The notes beneath the pieces were generated by a model. The model was given only the letters and a program-made list of their open reading frames with translations. It was not told the origin of the DNA and did not search any database. The translations under genes and the position numbers were made by a program. Shown here piece after piece: positions 24,850 through 35,015 of a stretch of DNA of 64,000 nt (positions are counted from its first letter, which is position 1; every line of letters begins with the position of its first letter). The DNA is from Campylorhamphus procurvoides (lineage: Eukaryota > Chordata > Aves > Passeriformes > Dendrocolaptidae): contig WBMV01000778.1 of NCBI GenBank assembly GCA_013396655.1, forward strand, positions 487,273-551,272. The letters are read 5' to 3'.

Positions 24850-24995
24850 CTGCTTTGAAGTCAATGGGAGCCTTTTCATTGATTTTAATGGCAGCTGGAT
24901 CAGACCTTTAGTGAAAAGCAATGTGCAAAGGTGCTGTGCTAACTTCAAACTAGAAACAAATCCTTTTAGGTGAGTAGCACCTAATGGCAGCTTGG
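24850..24995. repeat. Possible ancient amniote repeat with palindromic motif
   Basis: Contains GAAGTCAATGGGAG and, 20 bases on, TCATTGATTTTAATGG, then GGTGAGTAGCACC. This resembles a widespread old amniote repeat built around the palindrome CCATTGACTTCAATGG with nearby 'gtgagtag' words. I recognise the motif but cannot assign a family name with certainty. Confidence 0.3.
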
Positions 24996-26239
24996 GCTTT
25001 GCCAAGGGAAAATGATGCCTGCTGGGGCACTATTTTTTTTGCACTTTCAGTGCTGGTCCATATGCAACCAGCCCTTTGGTGCCCAGACCCTGCTTATGTG
25101 GAATAGGAGATAGAAAAGACTATTTTTTACAGTGACTTGATAGTGAGTCTTAGAATAAACAGATGCAGGAGACTAGTAGGGTTACAGTGAGGGTGGCTAT
25201 ACAGGGAGAGGCTGCCTATAATTGAGAAAGCTTTGCCACATTTGATTCTGGGAAGGGTGTTCTTTCAATGTGGTGTGTTTTGATAAGCGGTATGAGAATT
25301 TTTAAAGTCAATAACTTGGTTTATAAACTTCAGCTCAGCCGGACTTAATCCTGCAGCTAGTAAATCCGCAGACCAAGTAGCCCAGCTGTGTCCTCATTTG
25401 TTAAGATCTTAAACCCAAGAAGACGTCTGGGATGCTGAATTTTTTTTTTCTTTTTTATATAAAGCTTAATAAAGGCAGATAGAAATAAGATGTGCAGCAA
25501 ACCCAGTTCTTTCAGCAAAAAGAGGGACAGGAAAGATGCATTTAAATAATCTTTGGCTGGCCCAAATTTGGAACCTGTGTCTGTAAACCTCATCTCTGCC
25601 TGAGGGAAAATACAGCAATCAGGCTGATTTGAGGAGCACATAAGCACATGCCTACAGCTTCTTGTCTTAGGTGTATTTTCCTAAGCAGGGATACTTTACT
25701 GATTTGAAGCCTGTGCCACATCGTCGTATTTTGTAGAATGAGAGTCTCACCCTGTCACTCCTGAGCAAAATCTTTGGGAATAAATCCCAGGGCTTGCGTG
25801 GTTCTCTGTTAAATGGAACTGCAAATCTGAGCACACACAGAGCCTGTGACAGGGCTGGGGCTCTAATGAAGAAATCTTTCTCCTTGCAGGAGTGAAAAAT
25901 TATCAATAATTTAAATTATTTTTATTGCTCTCTACACTGTTAATGAATATTATAGATTATTTGATGCAATATATTAATAAAGACAATGCACACTAAAGAA
26001 AGAGCCTCAACATGGCCCTGTTTAAGAAAGCCAGATATAGTGCAGCTGTAACTTCTTTAAGAAGCCATCCATTATTTGTAACACCTTTTAAAACTCTTTA
26101 TTGCTTTATATTTAGCAAATGCTGGTATATCCTTCTCTCCTTCTGTTTCCAGCTGAGTTTGATGTTAATATGGCATTTTTAGCTTATTTCAGTGCAGATG
26201 GTGAGATATACAAGTAGACACTCTACATAGAGCCTACTC

Positions 26240-26315
26240 AGATTCCCTGTGAGATCCATGTGAATTTTGGCCACTGACTTCAATGGGTGCAGAAGTGAGC
26301 CTAGCACAAGAGATT
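26240..26315. repeat. Possible second relic of the palindromic amniote repeat
   Basis: The sequence around TTGGCCACTGACTTCAATGG followed by GTGCAGAAGTGAGCC matches the same remembered motif as the relic at 24.85 kb. It is short, so a chance match is possible. Confidence 0.3.
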
Positions 26316-28179
26316 GCAATATTGTTTGCCTTGTAAAGGAGAGACTGAATGCAGATATTTATGATTACAGAGAACATAAATAAAACTGGAGCAGCTATTT
26401 CTTTTTTTTCCCCCTCCACTCTTTTCCCAAGGGGAAGAGAAAAATAAGTGTGTTTCATTGAAGTAGGTTGCACATAAATTTTGAGTCCATGGAAGGAAAT
26501 ATTTCCTCACACTGCACTGTAGACAGGCTTTTAAGACAAGTGCTACTGTGGGGCAGAGACCCAAAGTAATTTTCAAAAGTATTCAGTAATTTTGGGGGTC
26601 ATGGTCCCAAATAGTCAGACCACAAACTGAAGAGCACTGAATAATTCTTCTGGTAGATGCACCATCTCTCTTCACATTAAGAAGGGACATCACACACTTC
26701 TTCAGGAACCTAGTATGAAACCCGGTTCCCAGACAGGAGACAAATTCCCTTATTCTCCATGGGATACCACTTTCATGCCCAGAAGTTGCTGGTGCAGGGT
26801 AGAGCACTACTAGCATAGGACTAGCACAATTTGCTTGGAAAGAAGCAGCAAAACACCACAAACCAGGCAGTTATGGAAATACGCTTGTGATAATTTGGGA
26901 AATCTGTTTATGGATGATTTAGGATTTCTGTCTGTAGCTGTAAAGATGACCCCATGAACTTCTACAGTAGATAGGCAATTAAATATTTGCTGACTGAACA
27001 TAATTCCACCAGACTAGGGACATTCAGTGTTAATGATTGTCAGCCAGGTGCAGAGAGGAGTTTGGTGAGCTGAAACTCTTCAAAGGCAGGATGAAAACTG
27101 CAATTCTGGCTGAGCCCTAGCAGTACTCTGCTGGGTTGGTTTACTGTGCAGAGCCTTGGAAAGGTGTTTTAGCCAACTTGGTTGATAATCTCAGCTGACC
27201 AGTTTGGACAAAAATCTCTTCTGGCCAACTTGACCAAAGGTTGCCTTAAACACCTTGAATAGGTGGCTGTTGCTCATCTCTCCAGCTCATAAAAATGTTG
27301 TGGGTTAGGCCATATTCGTATGAGGCATGAGGCAGGCAGAGCTGCCCAGACAAGGTCAATGAAAAGTGATAGAGCAAACTGGCCTTCAGCAAAGACTATT
27401 TGGTTAGAAAAGGACATTTGGGTCTAGTCGGAGAATCCTATACTAGTCCTGTACCCATTACCTGCTGCCCCACTGCCTTCAAAAACCAGGCCTTGAACCC
27501 AGGGCATCAACATTGCTGGTGTTTGTTAGAAATTGTGCTTTGAATTGATTACATGTGGAGAATTGATAGAGTCAAAATACTTTGGGGTGAGGGTTGGGAC
27601 TGATAGTTTTCTTAACTTCTGGCACAGGGAGAAAGGGAGACGGATGAGTGAGTGCACTTGCTATGTCAGTTGTCTGTACATTTGTTGAATTTACATTTCC
27701 AGCAAAAAGGCCAGTGGTCTTATAAAAAAAGGCAGAGAGAAATGGAGATTACAGCACACTGTTGATCAGATTATAGATATTTATTCAAGTAGGTCAAATT
27801 TTGCGACTTATCTGCTTATCAGTGTCTATCAAAAAATTAAACATAGCTTCAAAAGGTACAGCATTTACACTAATGTTCAAGTCAGTGGAATATCACTGGT
27901 TTTTACTTCACCACCTCACAGAAATAATAATTGCCACAAAACCCTGCTGTCTCAACAAGTCCTTACAGTATCATGTTACCCTGTTCTCAGTATGGCCACA
28001 AGTGATGCTCAGAGAGCTCTCCTGGGAGGCCTTGCTGAAATCCAGGTTTGTGCAGGAGTGCACACACAGGGAGCTCATTGTAGGGCTGGGGTCCGAGGCC
28101 TCATTATATTTAAAAAAATCCGAGGTGTTAGGCTATTAAATATCAACAGAATGAGACTCAGCTATATTTCCCTGGATAA

Positions 28180-29010
28180 ATGAGCACATTTGCTTTAATA
28201 TTGCAGTGTTCACATTTAGATTTTCTTTCTGCAGTTTTATTCACTTATTTTCTAATTCAGAAAATGCACTAATTTGCAGGTTTGCCCATTCCTGATATGA
28301 ATTAGGCTGCTTTTACTGTGTAGTAAAATTAAAAACCACAGACTAGCAATAATATCTGTACTGAAAAACACCCTCCTTAATTAAGCAATAGGACATGAAA
28401 GGCTGTATATTTCTGAGTCATTATAGCACACCTCATGTTGTTTTATAAGGCATGAAATCTAATGCAGAGTGACCACCCAAGAATTGTAGTAATTGCCCTA
28501 AAAACATTGCCTGAAGTGCCTGGTTGCTATTGTGAAATGCAATCAAGATGTAAAAATAAGGATTAAAGAGAGACCTGTGCATGAAAAGAATCCTCTCAGC
28601 TATGGCTGCTGCCCTCCATGACAGCCTCTTACTCCAGACAAGTCTTGTGGAAAGTTTTAAAGAATGTAATTGAATGGTGAAAGTGCAATTAAAGATCTGT
28701 AAATTCGTTGTAAACAGTAAGGAGTTCTTGACATCAAATTGTTTAAGGGAATTAAACCCACTTATAGGCAGGATCTCACATGCTCGCCTGAATTCTTTAG
28801 GTTTTTGTTTAGGTTTTCACAGACTCTTCTTGTTTTCAAGTTTTAGCTAGGATTTTTTTTGGCATTTAGTTAATCACTTCTACATAAACAATAATTAAAT
28901 GGCCATCACCTTGGAAACTGGCTGCAATGTTAATCTTGAACTCAAATATAGGGTCTGGTAGAGCCAATAAAGCAATTAACCCAATTTGTTCAGACCATGA
29001 ATACAAAAGA
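28180..29010. promoter_or_regulatory. Candidate conserved non-coding block
   Basis: No repeat or coding frame explains this stretch. It is rich in homeodomain-type words (CCTTAATTAAGCAAT near 28375, CAATTAAAG near 28686, CAATAATTAAATGG near 28888, AAGCAATTAACCC near 28970) and in Sox-like ACAAT words. This texture is common in conserved developmental enhancers, but AT-rich DNA also gives it by chance. Conservation cannot be judged from one sequence. Confidence 0.2.
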
Positions 29011-30234
29011 TAAAACATTAAAAATGTCAAACCTTAGTAGAGGCAAACTTAAGCCACATTTTTCAAGCAGCCGTGGTCTCTGCTAACCCAGGCAGTGCTC
29101 TAGTGTTGTATGTTAATGTGCATAAAGTATTTGGCAAATGCCCATTTTGCTGGGCTGTTCAGTTTCAAAAAGGGTATATGGAGTCCTGTGTGGTTGTGGT
29201 GGGTACCACGGGGTGCTTAAACCAGACTAGGAGTTAGGAAAATAGTGATTACAGCCTGCTATGGATGAATAACTGCTTTTGATATGTCCTTGTAGCATCC
29301 TGCAGTGATGCATCCAAGGGGGAATACAGGTAAATGTAGTTTACCCCCTTCTAACTTGGACAATGTTGAGTTTATACCAAACAGGCAGGGATATCTATTT
29401 TTTATTTATTACTACACCACTGGAATGATGCCATTCGTGTTCCTCCCAAGAACTCTGCAAAACGCATCAGTTTAAATGGATGCTTTAGACTTCCCTTCAG
29501 GAGAGAGAAGTTAAAAAAGAGAAGGTGACAGACAGCCATAAATACCTTTGCTGGAAACTTTCAACCCAACCTTTTTCTTCTTTTTCCCTTCTCCATTTTC
29601 GTTTTGAATTTTCTTTAATTGAAACCTCTGTGGCAATTCTAGCCTTCATTGAACATTGAAATGCCAATAGAGCTGCTCTATAATGGAGGGCTCTGTAGCA
29701 AGACTGTACAATAATATCCTGGTGCAATATAACAGTAGGTAGCTGGGGAATGTAATCGATTTCCAAAAGAACTGGAATGACCCTCCTTGCAGACATGCAG
29801 TGCTCTGAAACTCTGCTGACTCCAGCTCCGATCAGTTCTGGTTCACTTCCTTCCTTAAGAGAAGGATGTTTAATCTTATCGAGAGCCAGTATGCAGCTCT
29901 CTTTCCTCCCTTTTTACTTTAAATAGTGTGTGCACCATTATGCAATCATCTTTATTTACCTGTCAAACTTTACCCAAGTCTCTTTATTAGGGTATATTTA
30001 TGTAAAGTTGTAAATGTCAGTCCTGGAATTATTTCTTTGTGGGGCAGTGATTGCAGTCTAATGCCAGATGCCATCAGCTGAAAGGGAGCAGGTACTGAAA
30101 AGGGAAACTGGATTTAAGTGAATCCAGGATTTCTACCAGGGTCATCCTGCATTTCTGTATTAAGGAGTTCTGATCAGGAGAGCTGTGCTTCCAGTAGAAA
30201 AGGTCCTTGATTGTGCATTAACTTGTAACCTCAC

Positions 30235-30248
30235 TATATATATATATA
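30235..30248. repeat. TA microsatellite
   Basis: Seven TA units, uninterrupted. Confidence 0.9.
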
Positions 30249-31084
30249 CAATAGCTACAAAATGGTTCTGCTTGTTTTTTAATGTGCCTTTCAATTTTTA
30301 AGAACTTCTGAGATGCTCTTACTGCGGGAGACACACATGAATATTTACAGTTCTGAAATGAAATTCTTCTTCTCTGTATGTATTCATACGTAGAATCAGG
30401 ATCTAAGTAAAGTTAAGTTAAGGGACTATGCTTTTGCTGTTTTTTTGATTTCTTGATCTCTCCACATCTTATAAAGGTCTTCGAAGGGGTAGCACAAAAT
30501 GAGGCTTGATGTTCAGAAAAACATGACAGAATGTAAGATGTATTTTTGAAATATTTCTTGTTTGAATTGTAGGAAGCAATGCAAATTATCACAGTGCAGT
30601 CAAGTTTCTTGCCCTGTAAATATCCCTTGTTTTACACAGGTACAGCACTGTCTGTTTTTAAATGAGAGACTTTATGAAACAGTGCTCCTGATTTAGCAAA
30701 GATTTTGCCCTCACTTTCTGTTTCATAAACATGATCTTCAAGTTTCAGAAATCTCCCCTCACAGGTAGAAGCACTACCAGTTCCCTTTTATAAACAGTTA
30801 AATATATTTGCATTTCAGATGAAACTGTCAGACAAACCTAACTCTCCTCTTTAGATCCTTCTTTTGCTGCTGCTTGTGTTGAATACAGGGTTTATTGTTT
30901 CCCTCTTCTCTTTGTTTTCCTCGTTTTATGCCACAGTCACCACAGCCTGTGTCTCAGCTAACCTCTGCTACATTCAGTAAAGTTTAAATAACGTTGTAAA
31001 CCAGCTTTTTATAAAACCCATTTCAGTCAAAGACTTGAAATTCAAAAACATAAACATCAAGTGATCATGAGGAGCACTCTTTCG

Positions 31085-31335
31085 CTTGATTCGGCTGCGC
31101 CGCTACATCTCACAGTCCTACAGAAGTAGGAAAATGAAACGATCAGTGTTTTTCACAACTTGCGTGCCATTTCGGAGTGTGTGCAAAGCTCGCGTTTTAA
31201 CTAGAGCAGGGTGAAGCAGCCCTTAGCGGTGTTCGGCACCGTCCCCCGTGCGGACAGGTGCGGTGGGCGGCGGTGCGGTGCGCTCGGCGGGCTGCGGCCG
31301 GCAGAGGGCGAGCGCCGCGCTGCTGCTGGGGATAC
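31085..31335. promoter_or_regulatory. Small CpG island
   Basis: CpG density rises sharply from about 31085 and peaks at 31225-31320 (repeated GCGG, CGGC and GCGC words). It is far from any recognised gene. It could be the promoter of a non-coding RNA or of a gene outside the window, or simply the GC-rich edge of the adjoining minisatellite. The long frames through it begin with GTG or TTG, not ATG, on both strands. Confidence 0.45.
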
Positions 31336-31428
31336 TGGGGATGCTGCCGGGCATGCTATTGCTGCTGGGGATGCTATTGCTGCTGCTGCTGGGGCTGCTG
31401 GTGGTGGTGGTGCTGATGCTGCTGCCCG
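31318..31428 (+). repeat. CTG-rich imperfect trinucleotide repeat
   Basis: Interrupted CTG/GCT runs, including a repeated GGGGATGCTATTGCTGCT-type unit. In one frame it would encode a long Leu/Val/Met run that imitates a signal peptide or membrane segment. The repeat structure is the simpler explanation. Confidence 0.75.
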
Positions 31429-31700
31429 ACCGCTGGACACCCCTGCCCGCTACTCCCTGCTCCCCTGCCTGCCCGCTGCCCTCTGTGCCTCTGTCCGATC
31501 GTTGGACATCCCTGCCCACTGCCCTCTGTGTTCCTGCCGGACCGCTGGACATCCCTGCCCGCTGCCCTCTGTGTTCCTGCCCGACCGCTGGACATCCCTG
31601 CCCGCTGCCCTCTGTGCCCCTGTCCGACCTCTGGACATCCCTGCCCGACAGCTGCCCCTCTGTGCCCCTGCCTTCCCGACCTCCGGCATCGCTGCCTGCT
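31425..31700 (+). repeat. 43-base GC-rich minisatellite
   Basis: The word GGACATCCCTGCCC recurs at 31504, 31547, 31590 and 31633, exactly 43 bases apart, with a related copy (GGACACCCCTGCCC) at 31435 offset by a partial unit. The unit contains CGCTGCCCTCTGTG and a TGCCCGACC-type joint. Because 43 is not a multiple of 3, the reading frame rotates at each unit, which argues against a protein repeat. The unit is poor in stop codons in several frames, which accounts for frames of 131-280 codons on both strands. Degenerate CTGCC-rich sequence continues to about 31860. Confidence 0.9.
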
Positions 31701-31864
31701 GCTCCCTGCCCTCCTGCCAGCCCTCTGGTTCTGCCTGGCCGCTGCCCTCTGCTCCTGCCTGACCACTGTACACACTGTACACCTCTGCCTGCCCGCTGCC
31801 TGCCCACCCCTGCCTGCTGCCCATCCCTGCCTGCTGCCTGCCCACCCCCTCTCAGCCCCACCGG

Positions 31865-33145
31865 CCCGCCTGCAGGTGCTGATCTCAGCGCGTCCCTCCC
31901 CAGGTTCAGTGGTAGGGATGTGAACCCATTCCACAAATCATTCCAGTGAGACCCTGAGCCTCCTTCCCCACTGCCACTGCCCCGCTGTTCATCAGGCACT
32001 AATGAGTTCACAGTGTGATTTTTCCCCACTAAATGAAGGTGCTCAGGGACTAAGGACCTTTGCAAAGGTTCTCACCTCATCACCTCCCACTTTTCTGGGC
32101 ATTTGCTCCTTTCACCTTTCTTCTCCAGAATAAGAACGGACAATTGTATCAATCTCCTTCTTTCTCCCCTGAAAAATCCCAAGTCCTTTTAAAACAAAAT
32201 GTTATGCTGCACACACAATTCACCTTAATAACAAAAAGGAGAAGATGAATGATACCTGAGAGGTATTTATCATGTCACTGGTAGTGCTATTGGTGAGCAA
32301 GGGGCATTAGAAAACTACCTTGACTAGAATAGAATTAAAATGTGCAATTTTCCCTATGTTTAGGGAAATGGGGGAGCACAGGGGAGCTGCTGGGGAAGGC
32401 TGGGGAGTGTTTTAAGAATCCGTTTGCAAACAACTGTTAGAATTGCAGGTACATATTTAGTAGCTTTAATTCAATCATTGAATCTCCCAGGATTCATGGG
32501 TCAGTTAATAAGGTATTACACATTTATCTTCAGAATTAAACGTGAATGCTGAGGTTTTGGCCACTTCTGTATGGAAAGGTCCCAGTCTGGCACCCACCCC
32601 ATTGGAATTGAACATCCAGGGTTACACAGACCTTGATGGATGTTTCTGTGTAGCTCATTACCAATGATCTTTGTGCCATAAACTCAGGGTTTCAGTCCCA
32701 AATGTCAGTATTGTCCAAATCTTCCTTTCTTTCTGCAGGTAGCCAACACTCTGTTTTCTGTTTTGCTGTCTTCTCCATCCAGAAATGTCTTGCGGGTATA
32801 AAGCCTGCAAAGGTTTTTTTTGGAAAGGAACACTGTTATGCAAATTGTTGCTTGAAAGAGAGCACAGACCTACGCAGTGTAGATTCAGACTGAGCTCTCA
32901 CTGAGATCTACTATAATGCTTGTCTAAATAACAGAAGGGTTTGCAGAACTGGACAGGTATGCTGCATCTATTGATAAAAGCTTTTGGAGACCAAAAGGTG
33001 AATTTTGGCATGTCAAATGGCAGCAGAACCATATTCTGTCTGTCACAAATTCTTTTTGGATTTATATTATTTCTTTTTAGCTTGCTCAACTCTTTCCTCA
33101 GTCTGCCAGAGCCCCTATTTTAGATGAGCACTAGGATGTGGTCAT
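31865..33145. other. Unassigned sequence
   Basis: No exon or repeat is recognised between the minisatellite and the next CR1. A CCTCCCCAG acceptor-like site lies near 31900, but nothing protein-like follows. Confidence 0.5.
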
Positions 33146-33149
33146 TAGG

Positions 33150-33637
33150 ATGTGACCACAAGGAAGGACATAGACTTACTGAAGTGAGTCCAGAGGTGGT
33201 CATGAAGATGATTAGAGGGCTGAAACACCTCTTCTGTGAGGAAAGGCTGAGGGAGTTGGGATTGCTCAGCATGGAGAAGAGAAGGCTCCAGGGAGACCTT
33301 AGTACCACCTTCCGGTACCTAAAGGGGCTTACAAGAAATCTGGAGAGAGACTTTTTACAAGGGCCTCTAGTGACAGGACAGGGGAGAATGGCTACAAACT
33401 GAAAGAGGGTAGGTTTAGATTAGATATTAGGAAGAAATTCTTTCCTGTGAGAGTGATGAGGCACTGGAAGAGGTTGCCCAGAGGAGCTGTGAATGCCCCC
33501 TCCCTGGAAGTGCTCAAGGCCGGGGGACTTTGAGCAATCTGATCTAGTGGAAGGTGTCCTTGCCCATGGCAGGAGATTTGGAACTGGATGATCTCTAAGG
33601 CCACTTCCAACCCGAACCATTCTGTGGTTCTATGTGG
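33150..33637 (+). mobile_element. CR1 LINE 3' region (about 490 bases)
   Basis: A well-preserved copy: TCTGTGAGGAAAGGCTGAGG, CATGGAGAAGAGAAGGCTCC, a GGAGAGAGACTTTTTACAAGGG block, AGGTTTAGATTAGATATTAG, GGTTGCCCAGAGGAGCTGTG, CATGGCAGGAGATTTGG, CTTCCAACCCGAACC and a terminal ATTCTGTGGTTCTATG. It is 5'-truncated downstream of the reverse transcriptase region. The frames of 66-99 codons overlapping it on both strands are CR1 shadows. Confidence 0.96.
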
Positions 33638-34869
33638 AAAATTACATCTCCAGGTAAGAGGAGTCTTAACCTCATGAGACAGAAAGGACATAAAAAGTGT
33701 TTGATGTTATTAAACTAAGCAGCCTTAGTCATCATGTGGCCACAAAGCACCTCAAGGAATTAAGTTTTGAAAGAAAACAAGGTTAATAAAAAAATCCATT
33801 TGAAGTAGGACATACAAAAGGGAAGAGGTTATATGAGTTAGAGTTGCCTGTAATCTTGTATCAGTGCACTCAGAGGAACAGATTTGCTTTCGTATTTCTT
33901 CAACTAAAGTACAAAAAAGTGGAACATCAGTCAGTCTTGTACTGATGTGGTCTAGCTGCAGTAGGCTGAAAATCACGTTTGTATCCTATAGGTGCTGCCC
34001 AGTGACTTTTTGTGAAACCATATTTGCTGAAAATGATGAAGAGAACAATATTATTTGGGGAAATGCAGAAATTTGGAGAAACCCTCCCTTGAAATACTGT
34101 GTTTGTGGCCCCACTTATTTACATATTGCCTCTTCCCTGAGTCATAATCTTTTTTTAACAGTCCAGATGCTAATTTTATCTGGATAGAAAGAGTTGTCAT
34201 GGAACAGGCTGTCCTGTTCAGGATACAGAATCTTAAAGAATAAAGACCAGGGCTGTGTTGGCCAGAGAATATCTGAAGCATGGATAGGCACTGGGATTGG
34301 ATTTTCCTGAGCAACCAGTTGTTGATTACTTACCTCTAAAACAAGTTTACAAATGACAGTTCCTGAATATTTCATGCAACAGGTTGCTTGGCTTATATAT
34401 GCAAGTAGATTCTAGGACATTGTGGCTGCATGTAGGAAACCTTCTGTGAGAGTGGAGTAGGTCTGCTTTTTGTGGGCTTGCTGGATATATTGCCATTTAC
34501 AGTAATTGATACAGATGATTTCCATGGTTACCACACAGAAGGATTATTCACCTTGTTTGTAATTTTGGTTACATGTTTAGAGAAAGAGAGAGGGAAGGAT
34601 AAAAAGCATATTTGAGAAGTGTAGCCTGTACTTAACTCATAGGGGTCTTGTAAGGTTGAATTAGCTAATATTTTCTGCTTTGCTTTGGTGATGTAAAAAC
34701 TACTTATGTTTTATTACTGTTATTTTTTTTTAATATGGACAAAGCTTGCCAGGTTTAAGAAATCACATTTCTTAAATAGCTTAACCTTTTAGACCTGCAG
34801 AAAAATTTTATATTGTGGGAAAAACTTTGCTTTTAAGGAGAAAAGAAGATGGATGAATCAGTAATTAAG

Positions 34870-35015
34870 GTGCTGAGTTGCACCTTGAAAGATCTTAGTT
34901 AAGTTTCTGGATGTGAGAAGGTGAGTCACTTTATCCATCTATGACTCAGTGTACCCTCTTTTTTCCTTTCTCATCTGGTCTATTTAGATTGTAAATTCAT
35001 AGCTTTGAGACCACC
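34870..35015 (+). mobile_element. MIR-like ancient SINE relic
   Basis: Follows the MIR core order: GTGCTGAGTTGCACC (the 'gcgctggactagg' part), GAGTCACTTTATCC and TATGACTCAGTG (the 'aagtcacttaacctctctgtgcctcag' core), CATCTGGTC, then TTAGATTGTAAATTC near the 3' end ('agattgtaagctc'). Highly diverged, as expected for an element older than birds. An L2-type tail is the alternative reading. Confidence 0.5.

Larger units (their letters stand above)
21165..31080. other. Gene-desert-like unique sequence
   Basis: Nearly 10 kb without a recognised exon. It contains poly-A/T tracts (23850-23861, 24671-24689, 25440-25449), a TA microsatellite at 30235-30248 and two ancient palindromic amniote-repeat relics. 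Between 28180 and 29010 the sequence is free of low-complexity drift and rich in TAATTA, CAATTAA and ACAAT words, the texture of conserved enhancers; see the separate entry. Frames at 21176-29796 are short and unsupported. Confidence 0.5.

Noticed and set aside
31211..32065. Open frames of 131-280 codons on both strands at the minisatellite
   Set aside because: The longest ones checked start at GTG or TTG, overlap in several frames, and are produced by a 43-base unit that changes frame each repeat.
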